Shown piece after piece: positions 40,325-48,750 of a stretch of DNA of 64,000 bases. Under the pieces are notes generated by a model, which saw only the letters and a list, made by a program, of their open reading frames with translations, had not been told where the DNA came from and searched no databases. The first letter of the stretch is position 1. Every line of letters starts with the position of its first letter. The position numbers and the translations under genes are program-made. This DNA is from Paractinoplanes maris (lineage in GTDB: Bacteria; Actinomycetota; Actinomycetes; Mycobacteriales; Micromonosporaceae), in the NCBI RefSeq assembly GCF_023544465.1, contig NZ_JALPVL010000015.1:186001-250000 (forward strand), written 5' to 3'.

Positions 40325-41647
40325 CTAGAACAGCGACCGGTCGCCGGGGCCGGGGTGTCCATCCCATTCGTCCGGGGTCGGCGGCGTGTCCCGGAACGGG
40401 AGGTCCAGGTCGAGCTCCGTCGTCGTCTCGGCCGGCCAGAAGGGCTCGTACAGTTCCGTCCCGGGGCTCGGAGCCTCGAAGGCCGGCGGGCGAGGCATGG
40501 TGAAGTCGCCGACCACGAAGGCGCTTTCGACGCCGACCGTGTTCAGCTGACGATTGCCCTCACCGACCATCGCCCCGTCGACGTGCATGAGGCTCATCTC
40601 CGCGTACGGTGTCAGGCTGATCCCCTGGACCCGGTTGTTGCGGAAATCCACCGGCAGGTCCTGGACGACGCTGTTGACGGTGGCCAGCAGCGAGGTCGTG
40701 TCGGTGGCCGCACCCTCCGGGCAGACGAGCCCGGCCACCGCACGGGCGAGCTCTTGGTTGCCCCGCAGCAGATCCTGCACCCCCGGCAGGCTGGACGTCA
40801 CGTAGGTGAAGTGGTTGCGCTGGTGACCGCCGTCGCCGACCATGACGCCGAAGCTGAATCCCAGCAGGCTGCCCAGAAACCCGGGCGCTTCCGGAGCTCC
40901 GGGATCGGTGACGGTCAGCCGGGCCGGATGCCAGGAGACGGACCATCCCGGGTCGCTGAGCGCGGCGATCAGCGCGTCGCGGCGGCCCACATCGTCCGGA
41001 TCCATCGTGACCTCGGCGATGGCCTGCCTGACCCCGGGCCGGGCCAGGACGCTGCGGAGGTCGAAGTCGACGTCCCGCACGGTGACCTCGAAACGGTTGA
41101 TCTGCTGGTTGTCGTCGCCGATCACCACGCCGCGCACATCGCTGAGAGCGACGTCGTAGTCGGCTCGTGGGGCCGGTGCTTCGGCGCTCAGACCGGCGAA
41201 GGCCTCCGACGCCGAGCCGGCGCTCGGGCGGAACAGCCGCGCCAACTCATGCGTGCCCAGGAGCGGTCGATCGGCGCCGATCACCACCGTCGACTCGGGC
41301 CCGGTCTGCGTCAGCGTGTGGATCGACGTCAGGAGGTGGAAATCCGGGCGTTCCCAGGCACCGCCGATCGCTTCCTGATCGTCGGGATCGTCGTCGGTCG
41401 CGAGCCGATACAGCGGAATCGGCAGGCCGGCGTAGGCCACCGGCGTCCCCGTCAGCAGTTGCTGCCACTGGGCAGGTCGCAGGAGGAACTCGGTCGCCGC
41501 CACATCGTGCCGGGTGACCTGATCGGACCACCAGATCTCGCAGGTGCCGGTGTCGCGTCGATCGATGGTTCTGATCAGAACCAGACGTCCGGTCGTGTCG
41601 CCCCACCAGAAAAGGCGTACCCGCACCCGAGCCAGATCGGACCGCAT
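40325..41647 (-). CDS. Protein with three RHIM/BASS-like amyloid motifs
   Basis: 440 residues, no signal peptide or TM helix. Three short motifs of the type G-h-h-h-G-x-x-N-x-Q-x-N: GVVIGDDNQQIN (173-184), GVMVGDGGHQRN (267-278) and GAMVGEGNRQLN (358-369); a weaker STVVIGADRPLLG at 119-131. Each is followed by an F/V and a helical stretch such as LRSVLARPGVRQAIAEV or LQDLLRGNQELARAV-like, so ~92-residue modules seem to repeat. The motifs match the RHIM/PP-type amyloid signalling consensus (VQ-G, N-x-Q) described for RIP kinases, fungal NLR partners and bacterial BASS3 proteins. N-terminal ~110 residues and acidic C-terminus are unassigned. No NLR gene lies next to it. Function in the cell is unknown. 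Confidence 0.6.
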   Translation of the reverse strand: MRSDLARVRVRLFWWGDTTGRLVLIRTIDRRDTGTCEIWWSDQVTRHDVAATEFLLRPAQWQQLLTGTPVAYAGLPIPLYRLATDDDPDDQEAIGGAWERPDFHLLTSIHTLTQTGPESTVVIGADRPLLGTHELARLFRPSAGSASEAFAGLSAEAPAPRADYDVALSDVRGVVIGDDNQQINRFEVTVRDVDFDLRSVLARPGVRQAIAEVTMDPDDVGRRDALIAALSDPGWSVSWHPARLTVTDPGAPEAPGFLGSLLGFSFGVMVGDGGHQRNHFTYVTSSLPGVQDLLRGNQELARAVAGLVCPEGAATDTTSLLATVNSVVQDLPVDFRNNRVQGISLTPYAEMSLMHVDGAMVGEGNRQLNTVGVESAFVVGDFTMPRPPAFEAPSPGTELYEPFWPAETTTELDLDLPFRDTPPTPDEWDGHPGPGDRSLF

Positions 41648-41704
41648 GAGATCTCCCGTCGCCGATGTCTCACTCTAAGGCGCCGGGTCGCTACGGAAAC
41701 AGTG

Positions 41705-42418
41705 TCAGGAGGCGGCCACGGCGTCGTGGACGGTGGTCTCCTGGCGGCCCAGGAAGACCGGGTCCCGCTGGGTGATGACGTCGGCGGCGGCCTTGACGAC
41801 GGCGCCCCGCTCGCGGACCACCGAGTTGCGCCACGGCTCCTGATAGATCTTGACCGTGTCGTCGCCGACGCCGGTGGCCTCGACGCCCTGGCTGCGGCAG
41901 AGGGCGACCGCGCGGTCGATGTGATAGGTCTGGGTGACGACGACGGCCTGGCGGACGCCGAAGACGCGGCTGGCCCGGGCGCACGAGTCGTAGGTGTCGA
42001 AGCCGGCGTAGTCGATCGCGATCCGCGAGGCCGGCACGCCGTGGGCGATCAGGTAGACCTCCATCGAGCCGGGCTCGTCGTACTCCCAGCGGCCGTGGTC
42101 GCCGGAGACCAGGATGGCCTTGACCTTGCCCGCGTCGAGCAGGCGCCGGGCGATGTCGAGGCGGGCGGCCAGGAACGGTGAGGGCTGGCCGTCGGCGTAG
42201 ACCTCGGCACCGAGCACGAGAGCGACCGGGGCGGCGGGCACGTCGGCCTCGCTGTAGACGTGGCCCCGGGCGGCGGCCTGCACCCACAACTCGCTGCCGC
42301 CCCAGGTGAGCCCGCCCAGCGCGACGGAGGCCACGGTTGCGAGGATCGTGAGGCGGAGCAGGCGGCGGCGCGTGATGATCGGCACCCGCCAGAGGATGCC
42401 AGCCGCTGTCAACGCCAT
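41705..42418 (-). CDS. SanA/YdcF-like DUF218 membrane protein
   Basis: 237 residues. One N-terminal TM helix (~20-40, LLRLTILATVASVALGGLTW), then the DUF218 domain: APVALVLGAEVYADGQPSPFLAARLDIARRLLDAGK, ILVSGDHGRWEYDEPGSMEVYLIAHGVP and VVVTQTYHIDRAVALCRS. The family includes E. coli SanA, linked to envelope barrier function and vancomycin sensitivity. The start at ATG 42418 lies only 9 nt from the divergent GNAT start, so a shorter start (GTG 42385, VPIITRRRLL) is possible. Confidence 0.82.
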   Translation of the reverse strand: MALTAAGILWRVPIITRRRLLRLTILATVASVALGGLTWGGSELWVQAAARGHVYSEADVPAAPVALVLGAEVYADGQPSPFLAARLDIARRLLDAGKVKAILVSGDHGRWEYDEPGSMEVYLIAHGVPASRIAIDYAGFDTYDSCARASRVFGVRQAVVVTQTYHIDRAVALCRSQGVEATGVGDDTVKIYQEPWRNSVVRERGAVVKAAADVITQRDPVFLGRQETTVHDAVAAS

Positions 42419-42427
42419 GATGGGCCG

Positions 42428-43144
42428 GTGTCCCGCCTCGATGATGTCGCCGCCGCCACCGATGACGATCCCTTCATGCTGTGGGCGGCCGGCCGCCCGG
42501 GCGTACGGGTCTGGGCCGAGCCCGGCGCGGTCGTGGTGGCCGCCCCCGCGCTGTCCCGCCGCGACCGACTGGCGATCCACGGCGAGCCCGGCCCCCTGGC
42601 GGTCCTGCTGAAACGGGTGCTGCCGGAGGTCGGGCCGCAGTATCGGCCGTTCGGCTACGAGGCGACGGTCGTCGAGACCGCGGAACGGTTGCCCGGACTG
42701 TCGGTCGCGGGGACCTTCGCGTGGATGGAGACCGCCTCCCCGCCATCCGGGAACAGTGCCGGCGAGTGGCTCGCCGACGACGAGTTGCCGCAGGTCACGG
42801 CGCTGTTGGAGAGGGACTTCCCGGACTCGTACGCCCGTCCCGGCCTCCCCGGGGTCACCCGGTGGGCCGGGCTCCGGGCCGAGGACGGCACGCTGGCCGC
42901 CGTCGCCGCGGACGCCTGGTCGTCGCCCCGGGTCGGGCTGCTGGGCGGCGTCGCCACCCGCTCCGACCAGCGTGGTCGAGGGCGGGCGGCGACGCTCTGC
43001 GCCTTTGTCACCAGCGAGCTGCTGATCGGCCGCGACCGGGTCGCGCTGCTCGCCGACCACTGGAATGTCGCGGCCGTGGCCACGTACCGGAAATTAGGTT
43101 TCCGCTCGAAGCCTCTGGCCGCCGCTCACCAGGTCACTCGCTGA
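42428..43144 (+). CDS. GNAT-family N-acetyltransferase
   Basis: 238 residues from GTG 42428 (VSRLDDVAAATDDDPFML). The C-terminal GNAT fold has the acetyl-CoA pyrophosphate loop SDQRGRGRAATLCAFVTSELL and the later NVAAVATYRKLGF. The N-terminal ~100 residues look like a second, degenerate GNAT-like half. Acceptor unknown. The 3' end overlaps the converging GH3 gene by 11 nt. An alternative is an N-terminal ATG at 42476 (MLWAAGRPG). Confidence 0.75.
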   Translation: MSRLDDVAAATDDDPFMLWAAGRPGVRVWAEPGAVVVAAPALSRRDRLAIHGEPGPLAVLLKRVLPEVGPQYRPFGYEATVVETAERLPGLSVAGTFAWMETASPPSGNSAGEWLADDELPQVTALLERDFPDSYARPGLPGVTRWAGLRAEDGTLAAVAADAWSSPRVGLLGGVATRSDQRGRGRAATLCAFVTSELLIGRDRVALLADHWNVAAVATYRKLGFRSKPLAAAHQVTR

Positions 43145-45386
43145 CGATCCGGAACGGTGCCCGCAGCAGGTCCCGCTCGCGCGAGCTCGGGCCGACCAGC
43201 AGCTCGAAGTCGCCCGGCTCGACGATGCGGCGGCCGTCGGCGGTGACCAGCGAGCAGGCCGACGCGGGCAGCTCCAGCTCGACGGTCACGCTCTCGCCCG
43301 GCGGCACCTCGACCTGGCGGTAGGCCTTCAGCTCCCGGCCGGCCCAGGTCACCGAGGTGACCAGGTCGCTGATGTACGCCTGCACGGTCTCGACCGCCGG
43401 CCGGGCGCCGCTGTTGGTGAGCGTGACGCTGGCCCGCACGATCTCGTCGGCGGCCACCGAGGGCGTGGTGACGGTCAGATCCCCGTACGTCAATGTGGTG
43501 TAGGTCAAGCCCTCGCCGAAGACGAACAGCGGGTCCTGGGTGAGGTCGGCATAGCGGTTGCCGTGCTGACCCCGGATGGTGTTGTAGTAGACCGGCTGCT
43601 GCCCGACGTGCCGGGCCACCGACAGCGGCATCCGCCCGCTCGGCTCGATCGCGCCCAGGATCAGCTCGGCGATCGCCCGGCCGCCGCGCATGCCCGGGTT
43701 GAAGGCCTGGATGATCGCCGCCGCGCCGAGCGCCGACGGGGGCAGGACCGACGGCTTCGAGTTGACCAGCACCACGATCATCGGGGTTTTGGTGGCGGCG
43801 ACCGCGTCGAGCAGCGCGATCTGGCCGCCTTGGAGCTCGAGGGTGGCGGTCGACTTGTGCTCGCCGGTCAGGTTGACCGTGTCACCCACCACGACCACCG
43901 CGTAGTCGGAGCGGACCGCCTTGTCGCGGGCCACGTCGATCAGGTGATGGTCGACCGGCGCGCCGACCGAGATCGGCGGGCGGGGCTGCCCGTCCGGATA
44001 GGTCGCGCCCTCGGGGTCGGTCACCAGCCGCTCGATCTCGGCCCCGCGGGCGTGCTCGATCACCCAGGTGGCCGGGGCGACGGCCCGGAAGCCGTCGAGC
44101 ACCGTCTCGGTGAGCTCGCGCGGGTGGCCGTCGGGCATCCAGTCGACCTGACCGGAGTCGCCGGCCCAGTCGCCGAGCTGGGCCGAGACGCTGTCGCTGT
44201 TGGGGCCGATCACCGCGATGCGGCGGAACTTGCCGGCCGGCTCGATCGGCAGCACGCCGTCGTTCTTGAGCAGCACCAGCGAGCGGCGGGCGACCTCGAG
44301 GTTGAGCTCGGCGTGCTCGGCCGTGCCGATGACCTCACGCTGACGCTCCTCGGAGGGCGCGCGCGGGTTCTCGAACAGGCCCAGCTCGAACTTGAGGCGC
44401 AGGATACGGCGGACGGCCGCGTCGATCTCCTCCTCGGCCAGCAGACCGCGCTCGACCGCTTCCTGAGCGCCCTCGAAGAAGCCCGGGGTGACCATGACCA
44501 GGTCGTTGCCGGCCTTCACCGCGACCGCGGCGGCCTCGGCGTAATCGGCGCAGACCTTTTGCTCCCAGACCATGCGGCCGACGTTGTCCCAGTCGGTGAC
44601 GAGCGTGCCGGTGAAGCCCCACTCCTCTTTCAGGACATCGTTGAGCAGCCATTTGTTGGCGGTGATGGGCACGCCGTCCATCGACTGGTAGCCGAGCATG
44701 AAGACCCGGCAGCCCTCCTTGGCGACCCGCTCGAACGGCGGCAGGAACCAGGAGCGCAGCTTGCGCGGGCTGAGGTCGGCCTCGCTGGCGTCGCGGCCGC
44801 CCTGGGTCTCGGAGTAACCCGCGAAGTGCTTGGCCGTGGCCAGGATCGCGGTCGGGTCGTCGAGGCCGCCGCCCTGGTAGCCGCGGATCATCGCCGAGCC
44901 CAGCTCGCCGATCAGGAACGGGTCCTCGCCGAACGTCTCGTCGACCCGGCCCCAGCGCAGGTCACGGGTGATGCACAGGACGGGCGAGAAGGTCCAGTGG
45001 ATGCCGGTGGCGGCCACCTCGACGGCGGTGACCCGGGCGACCCGCTCGATCAGGTCCGGATTCCAGGTCGCCGCCATGCCGAGCTGGGTCGGGAAGATCG
45101 TCGCCCCCGGCCAGAACGAGTGGCCGTGGATGCAGTCCTCCGCGGTGAGCAGCGGAATCTGCAGCCGGGTCTTGGCGACCAGGTCGATCGCCTCGAGCAT
45201 CTTGGCCGGGGAGGTGTGCAGGATCGAGCCCGCCAGCATCTCGCTGACGATCTCCTTCACGTCGCCCCGGGCATCCAGCTGCAGCATCTGACCCACCTTT
45301 TCGGGCAGGGTCATCCTGCCCAGCAGGTCGTCGACCCGCTGGTCGACAGGCAGGGATGCATCCCGATAAGGGACGTCAGCAGGCAC
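43134..45386 (-). CDS. Glycoside hydrolase family 3 beta-glucosidase
   Basis: 750 residues, full length, no signal peptide (cytosolic). Domain 1 is a TIM barrel with KHFAGY (186-191) and nucleophile Asp265 in LVTDWDNVG; domain 2 (alpha/beta sandwich) around RRSLVLLKNDGVLPI and GTVNLTGEHKSTATLEL-like acid/base region; the C-terminal FN3-like domain runs from RASVTLTNSGARPAVETVQAY to the end. Likely hydrolyses imported cellobiose or other beta-gluco-oligosaccharides. Upstream, AACCGGTT could be a LacI-family operator. Confidence 0.93.
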   Translation of the reverse strand: MPADVPYRDASLPVDQRVDDLLGRMTLPEKVGQMLQLDARGDVKEIVSEMLAGSILHTSPAKMLEAIDLVAKTRLQIPLLTAEDCIHGHSFWPGATIFPTQLGMAATWNPDLIERVARVTAVEVAATGIHWTFSPVLCITRDLRWGRVDETFGEDPFLIGELGSAMIRGYQGGGLDDPTAILATAKHFAGYSETQGGRDASEADLSPRKLRSWFLPPFERVAKEGCRVFMLGYQSMDGVPITANKWLLNDVLKEEWGFTGTLVTDWDNVGRMVWEQKVCADYAEAAAVAVKAGNDLVMVTPGFFEGAQEAVERGLLAEEEIDAAVRRILRLKFELGLFENPRAPSEERQREVIGTAEHAELNLEVARRSLVLLKNDGVLPIEPAGKFRRIAVIGPNSDSVSAQLGDWAGDSGQVDWMPDGHPRELTETVLDGFRAVAPATWVIEHARGAEIERLVTDPEGATYPDGQPRPPISVGAPVDHHLIDVARDKAVRSDYAVVVVGDTVNLTGEHKSTATLELQGGQIALLDAVAATKTPMIVVLVNSKPSVLPPSALGAAAIIQAFNPGMRGGRAIAELILGAIEPSGRMPLSVARHVGQQPVYYNTIRGQHGNRYADLTQDPLFVFGEGLTYTTLTYGDLTVTTPSVAADEIVRASVTLTNSGARPAVETVQAYISDLVTSVTWAGRELKAYRQVEVPPGESVTVELELPASACSLVTADGRRIVEPGDFELLVGPSSRERDLLRAPFRIVSE

Positions 45387-45459
45387 GTGCGCCTCCGGTC
45401 GTCAAGACCGCGGTGGCACGGTCATAGAAACACGAACAACCCGGAGTCTTCCAGCCCGG

Positions 45460-45467
45460 AACCGGTT
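45460..45467. promoter_or_regulatory. Possible LacI-type operator upstream of GH3 gene
   Basis: AACCGGTT, a perfect 8-bp palindrome within GGAACCGGTTACG, 74 nt upstream of the GH3 start. LacI-family operators commonly have a CpG or CCGG centre of this form. No LacI regulator is encoded in the window. Short palindromes arise by chance, so this is weak. Confidence 0.25.
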
Positions 45468-45500
45468 ACGGGACCCCGCCCTGGTTCCGGAACTGTTCAC

Positions 45501-45734
45501 TTAGTTGTCCGGGTCGCTTTCATCGATGCTCGGCGCCTCGATGCCGGCCGCCTCGAGAGCGTCGAGCCGGGCCTCGGCCGCCTCCTTCTCCCGCTCGGCC
45601 AGCGTCGCATACTCCACCAGCACGGACGGGTCGGCGGTGTCCTCGAGCCGGTCGAAGAACCGCTGGGTGGTGCGGACAGCTTCGGCGTACGCCTCGGCGG
45701 TCTCCCGGATCGCAATGATCGTCTTGTCAACCAT
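45501..45734 (-). CDS. Small helical protein
   Basis: 77 residues, unrecognised. Strongly helical and charged: KTIIAIRETAEAYAEAVRTTQRFFDRLED and AEREKEAAEARLDALEAAGI form a probable coiled coil; acidic tail. No TM segment. Transcribed 34 nt after the Crp-type regulator on the same strand. Codon use looks coding (GC-rich third positions). Confidence 0.6.
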   Translation of the reverse strand: MVDKTIIAIRETAEAYAEAVRTTQRFFDRLEDTADPSVLVEYATLAEREKEAAEARLDALEAAGIEAPSIDESDPDN

Positions 45735-45768
45735 GCGCCAAGTCTTACCACCTGAGGACGGCCGGTGC

Positions 45769-46443
45769 TCAGCCCAGCCGCCCCGCGGTGCGCAAGCGGT
45801 GCTGATCCCAGACGGTGATGCGGCCGTAACGGGTGCTGACGAGGTGGGCGTCCCGCAGCTCGCGCAGAGCCTTGTGGATCGAGCCCTCGGCGGCGCCGCA
45901 CAGTGCCGCCAGCTCGGGCTGGGTCAGGCGAACGCCCAGCTCCAGGGCGCCGTGGCCGAGCGGCTGACCGTGCTGCTCGGTCAGCTCGGCGATGATCCGG
46001 GCCACCCGGACCCGGATCGGATAGACGGTGAAGTCGGTCTGCCGCCGGTTCGACCGGCGCAGGCGGGTGGCGACCATGGTGGCCAGCGCCACCGCGGCGT
46101 CCGGATGCCGGGTCAGGAAGGTCGTGAACTTCTCACCCGGGATCATCACGACACTGCCCGGGACGGCCATCGTGATCGTGGCGCAGCGCGGCGAGCCGTC
46201 GAGCGCCGCCATCTCGCCGACCAGGTCACCGGCCGTGCGGATCGAGATCAGGGACTGGCTGGTGGACACCTTGGCCACACCGCGCCGGATGACGAGCACG
46301 TGCGACTCGTCGCTGCCCTCACGGGTGAGGACGCCACCCGTCGGCATGCTCTGCTCCGGACCCAGCCGCAGCAGGGTCCGGACGGTGGGTTCGGTGAGCT
46401 CGGCCAGCAGCGATCCGCGCGGCCACGTCTCCAGCGTGCTCAT
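45769..46443 (-). CDS. Crp/Fnr-family transcriptional regulator
   Basis: 224 residues. The cyclic-nucleotide-binding-like N-domain (residues ~20-120) shows HVLVIRRGVAKVS and GDLVGEMAALDGSPRCATI; the phosphate-binding cassette R is present (PRCATI). Crp-type winged HTH at the C-terminus: LTQPELAALCGAAEGSIHKALRELRDAHLVSTRYGRITV. No Fe-S cysteines. Ligand may be cAMP or none. Divergent from argC across 136 bp that holds the arg promoter and operator. Confidence 0.9.
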   Translation of the reverse strand: MSTLETWPRGSLLAELTEPTVRTLLRLGPEQSMPTGGVLTREGSDESHVLVIRRGVAKVSTSQSLISIRTAGDLVGEMAALDGSPRCATITMAVPGSVVMIPGEKFTTFLTRHPDAAVALATMVATRLRRSNRRQTDFTVYPIRVRVARIIAELTEQHGQPLGHGALELGVRLTQPELAALCGAAEGSIHKALRELRDAHLVSTRYGRITVWDQHRLRTAGRLG

Positions 46444-46523
46444 CTGTCGAGGACACCGCAGGTTGCGTGCCGGTGCCAGCGCTGAGCGTCACGATGTGAC
46501 CAGCGACTCGTGGGTGAACGCAG

Positions 46524-46552
46524 TTGCTCCGACCAGGCGGGGTTGATACGGT
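46524..46552 (+). promoter_or_regulatory. argC promoter
   Basis: TTGCTC (46524-46529), 17-nt spacer, TACGGT (46547-46552). Good spacing and -10; initiation would fall near 46559-46560, inside the ARG-like box. Confidence 0.55.
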
Positions 46553-46556
46553 CTTC

Positions 46557-46570
46557 TGCATAGTCATGCG
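46557..46570. promoter_or_regulatory. ARG box (ArgR operator) before argC
   Basis: TGCATAGTCATGCG has the inverted arms GCAT/ATGC with a 4-nt spacer, close to the actinobacterial ARG half-site pair (TGCATA...ATGCA). It spans the predicted start of transcription, ideal for arginine-dependent repression by the ArgR encoded in this operon. The Shine-Dalgarno GGAGG (46570-46574) follows at once. Confidence 0.6.
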
Positions 46571-46579
46571 GAGGTCAGT

Positions 46580-47581
46580 ATGGGGATTCGGGTAGCGGTC
46601 GCGGGAGCCAGTGGATACGCGGGGGGCGAGTTGCTGCGCCTGCTCGCCGGTCACCCCGAGTTCGATCTCGTGGCCGCCACGGCACACTCGCAGGCCGGGC
46701 TGCACGTCACCGCCGTGCACCCGCAGCTGGCGGGTCTCGACCTGACGCTCACCACCACCGACGCGGCCGGTCTCAGCGAGGCTGACCTGGTGTTTCTCGC
46801 CCTGCCACACGGGCAGTCGGCGGCCCTGGCGGCCCAGCTGCCCGAGTCGGTCAAGGTCGTCGATCTGGGGGCCGATTTCCGGCTGCGGGACGCGGCTCTG
46901 TGGGAGCGCTATTACGGCGGTGCGCACGCCGGCACGTGGACCTACGGGCTGCCCGAGTTGCCCGGCCGCCGTGAGCTGATCGCGGCGTCCGACCGGGTGG
47001 CCAACACGGGGTGTTATGCGGCCACCGTCACACTCGCGCTGGCGCCGCTGATCGCCGCGGGCCTCGCCGACCCGGCCGACGTGGTCGTGGTCGCCTCCTC
47101 CGGCACCTCCGGCGCGGGCCGCAGTGCCAAGGTGAATCTGCTGGCCAGCGAGGTCATGGGCGACCTCACGCCGTACAAGGTGGGTGCCCACCAGCACGTT
47201 CCCGAGATCAAGCAGGCGACCGGCGCGACGTCGCTGTCGATGACGCCCGTGCTCGCCCCGATGCCGCGCGGCATCCTGGCCACCGTCACAGCGCGCTTCG
47301 CTCGTGAGGGTGACCCGCGCGAGGTGCTGGCGGCGGCCTATGCCGATGAGCCGTTCGTGCACGTCCTGCCGGAGGGCACGTGGCCGCACACGGCCGCGAC
47401 CGCCGGCTCCAATTCCTGCCACCTGCAGGCCACCGTCGACGTCGACTCCGGTCGCATCGTGGTGGTCAGCGCTCTCGACAACCTCGGCAAGGGTGCCGCC
47501 GGCCAGGCCGTGCAGTGCGCCAACCTCATGTCCGGCCTGCCCGAGACGATGGGCCTGTCCCCGTTCGGAGTCGCACCGTGA
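46580..47581 (+). CDS. argC: N-acetyl-gamma-glutamyl-phosphate reductase
   Basis: 333 residues. Reduces N-acetylglutamyl-phosphate to the semialdehyde with NADPH. GASGYAGGELLRLL (9-22) is the Rossmann loop, Cys145 in ANTGCYAATV the catalytic thiol, and HQHVPEIKQA plus the C-terminal DNLGKGAAGQAVQCANLM the family ending. GGAGG 5 nt before the ATG. First gene of argCJBDFRGH. Stop overlaps argJ (GTGA). Confidence 0.97.
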   Translation: MGIRVAVAGASGYAGGELLRLLAGHPEFDLVAATAHSQAGLHVTAVHPQLAGLDLTLTTTDAAGLSEADLVFLALPHGQSAALAAQLPESVKVVDLGADFRLRDAALWERYYGGAHAGTWTYGLPELPGRRELIAASDRVANTGCYAATVTLALAPLIAAGLADPADVVVVASSGTSGAGRSAKVNLLASEVMGDLTPYKVGAHQHVPEIKQATGATSLSMTPVLAPMPRGILATVTARFAREGDPREVLAAAYADEPFVHVLPEGTWPHTAATAGSNSCHLQATVDVDSGRIVVVSALDNLGKGAAGQAVQCANLMSGLPETMGLSPFGVAP

Positions 47582-48750
47582 CCGTCACCACCCCCAAGGG
47601 CTTCCGCGCGTCCGGCGTCGCCGCCGGCCTCAAGCCCTCCGGCAACCGCGATGTGGCCCTGGTCGTCAACGACGGCCCCGATTTCACCGCCGCCGGCGTC
47701 TTCACCGGCAACCGTGTCAAGGCGGCGCCCGTGCTGTGGAGCCAGCAGGTGCTCAAGGGCGGTGTCGTCCGGGCCGTGGTGCTCAACTCGGGCGGTGCCA
47801 ACGCCTGCACCGGCACCCAGGGCTTCCGCGACACGCACGCCACCGCCGAGCACACCGCCGCCGTGCTGCGCGGTGGCCCCAAGCCGCAGCTGATCGGCGC
47901 CGGCGACGTGGCGGTCTGCTCGACCGGCCTGATCGGCGAGCTGCTGCCGATGGGCAAGCTGCTGCCCGGTGTCGCCGCGGCGGCCAAGGCGTTGAAGGCC
48001 GACGGCGGTGTCGCCGCCGCCGAGGCGATCATGACCACCGACACGGTGGCCAAGAGCGCGGTGGTCCAGCGCGACGGCTGGTCGGTCGGCGGCATGGCCA
48101 AGGGCGCCGGCATGCTGGCCCCCGCCCTGGCCACCATGCTCGTGGTGCTCACCACCGACGCCAGCGCCGGCAACGAGGTGCTGGACGCGGCCCTGCGCGA
48201 CGCGACCCGGGTGACCTTCGACCGGATCGACGCCGACGGCTGCATGTCCACCAACGACACCGTGCTCTTGCTGGCCAGCGGCGCCTCCGACGTGCAGCCC
48301 ACGGCCGAGGAGCTGGCCGCGGCGGTCACCGAGGTCTGCCACGACCTGGCCCAGCAGCTCATCGCCGACGCCGAGGGCGCGACCAAGCACATCGCCATCG
48401 ACGTGAAGGGCGCGGCCAGCGAGGCCGACGCGGTCGAGGTGGGCCGCACGGTCGCCCGCAACAACCTGGTCAAGACGGCGCTGTTCGGCAACGACCCCAA
48501 CTGGGGACGCATCCTGGCCGCGGTCGGCACGACGACGGCCCGCTTCGAGCCCGACCGGGTCGACGTGGCGATCAACGACGTGTGGATCTGCAAGGGCGGT
48601 GCCGCCGCGGACGACCGGTCCAAGGTCGACCTGAGCGGCCGCGACGTCACGATCACGATCAACCTGCGCGAGGGCGAGATGGAGGCGACGATCTGGACGA
48701 CCGATCTGTCGCACGCCTACGTGCACGAGAACTCGGCGTATTCGTCGTGA
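47578..48750 (+). CDS. argJ: Bifunctional ornithine acetyltransferase / N-acetylglutamate synthase
   Basis: 390 residues from GTG 47578. ArgJ recycles the acetyl group from N-acetylornithine to glutamate. The autocleavage nucleophile Thr186 lies in MLAPALATML (179-188); FGNDPNWGRILAAVG is the C-terminal family motif. Complete. The enzyme is bifunctional or monofunctional depending on species; sequence alone does not decide. Overlaps argC and argB by GTGA junctions. Confidence 0.96.
   Translation: MTVTTPKGFRASGVAAGLKPSGNRDVALVVNDGPDFTAAGVFTGNRVKAAPVLWSQQVLKGGVVRAVVLNSGGANACTGTQGFRDTHATAEHTAAVLRGGPKPQLIGAGDVAVCSTGLIGELLPMGKLLPGVAAAAKALKADGGVAAAEAIMTTDTVAKSAVVQRDGWSVGGMAKGAGMLAPALATMLVVLTTDASAGNEVLDAALRDATRVTFDRIDADGCMSTNDTVLLLASGASDVQPTAEELAAAVTEVCHDLAQQLIADAEGATKHIAIDVKGAASEADAVEVGRTVARNNLVKTALFGNDPNWGRILAAVGTTTARFEPDRVDVAINDVWICKGGAAADDRSKVDLSGRDVTITINLREGEMEATIWTTDLSHAYVHENSAYSS

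Noticed and set aside
43563..45755. Long plus-strand open frame opposite the GH3 gene
   Set aside because: Shadow of GH3, which has intact catalytic residues on the minus strand.
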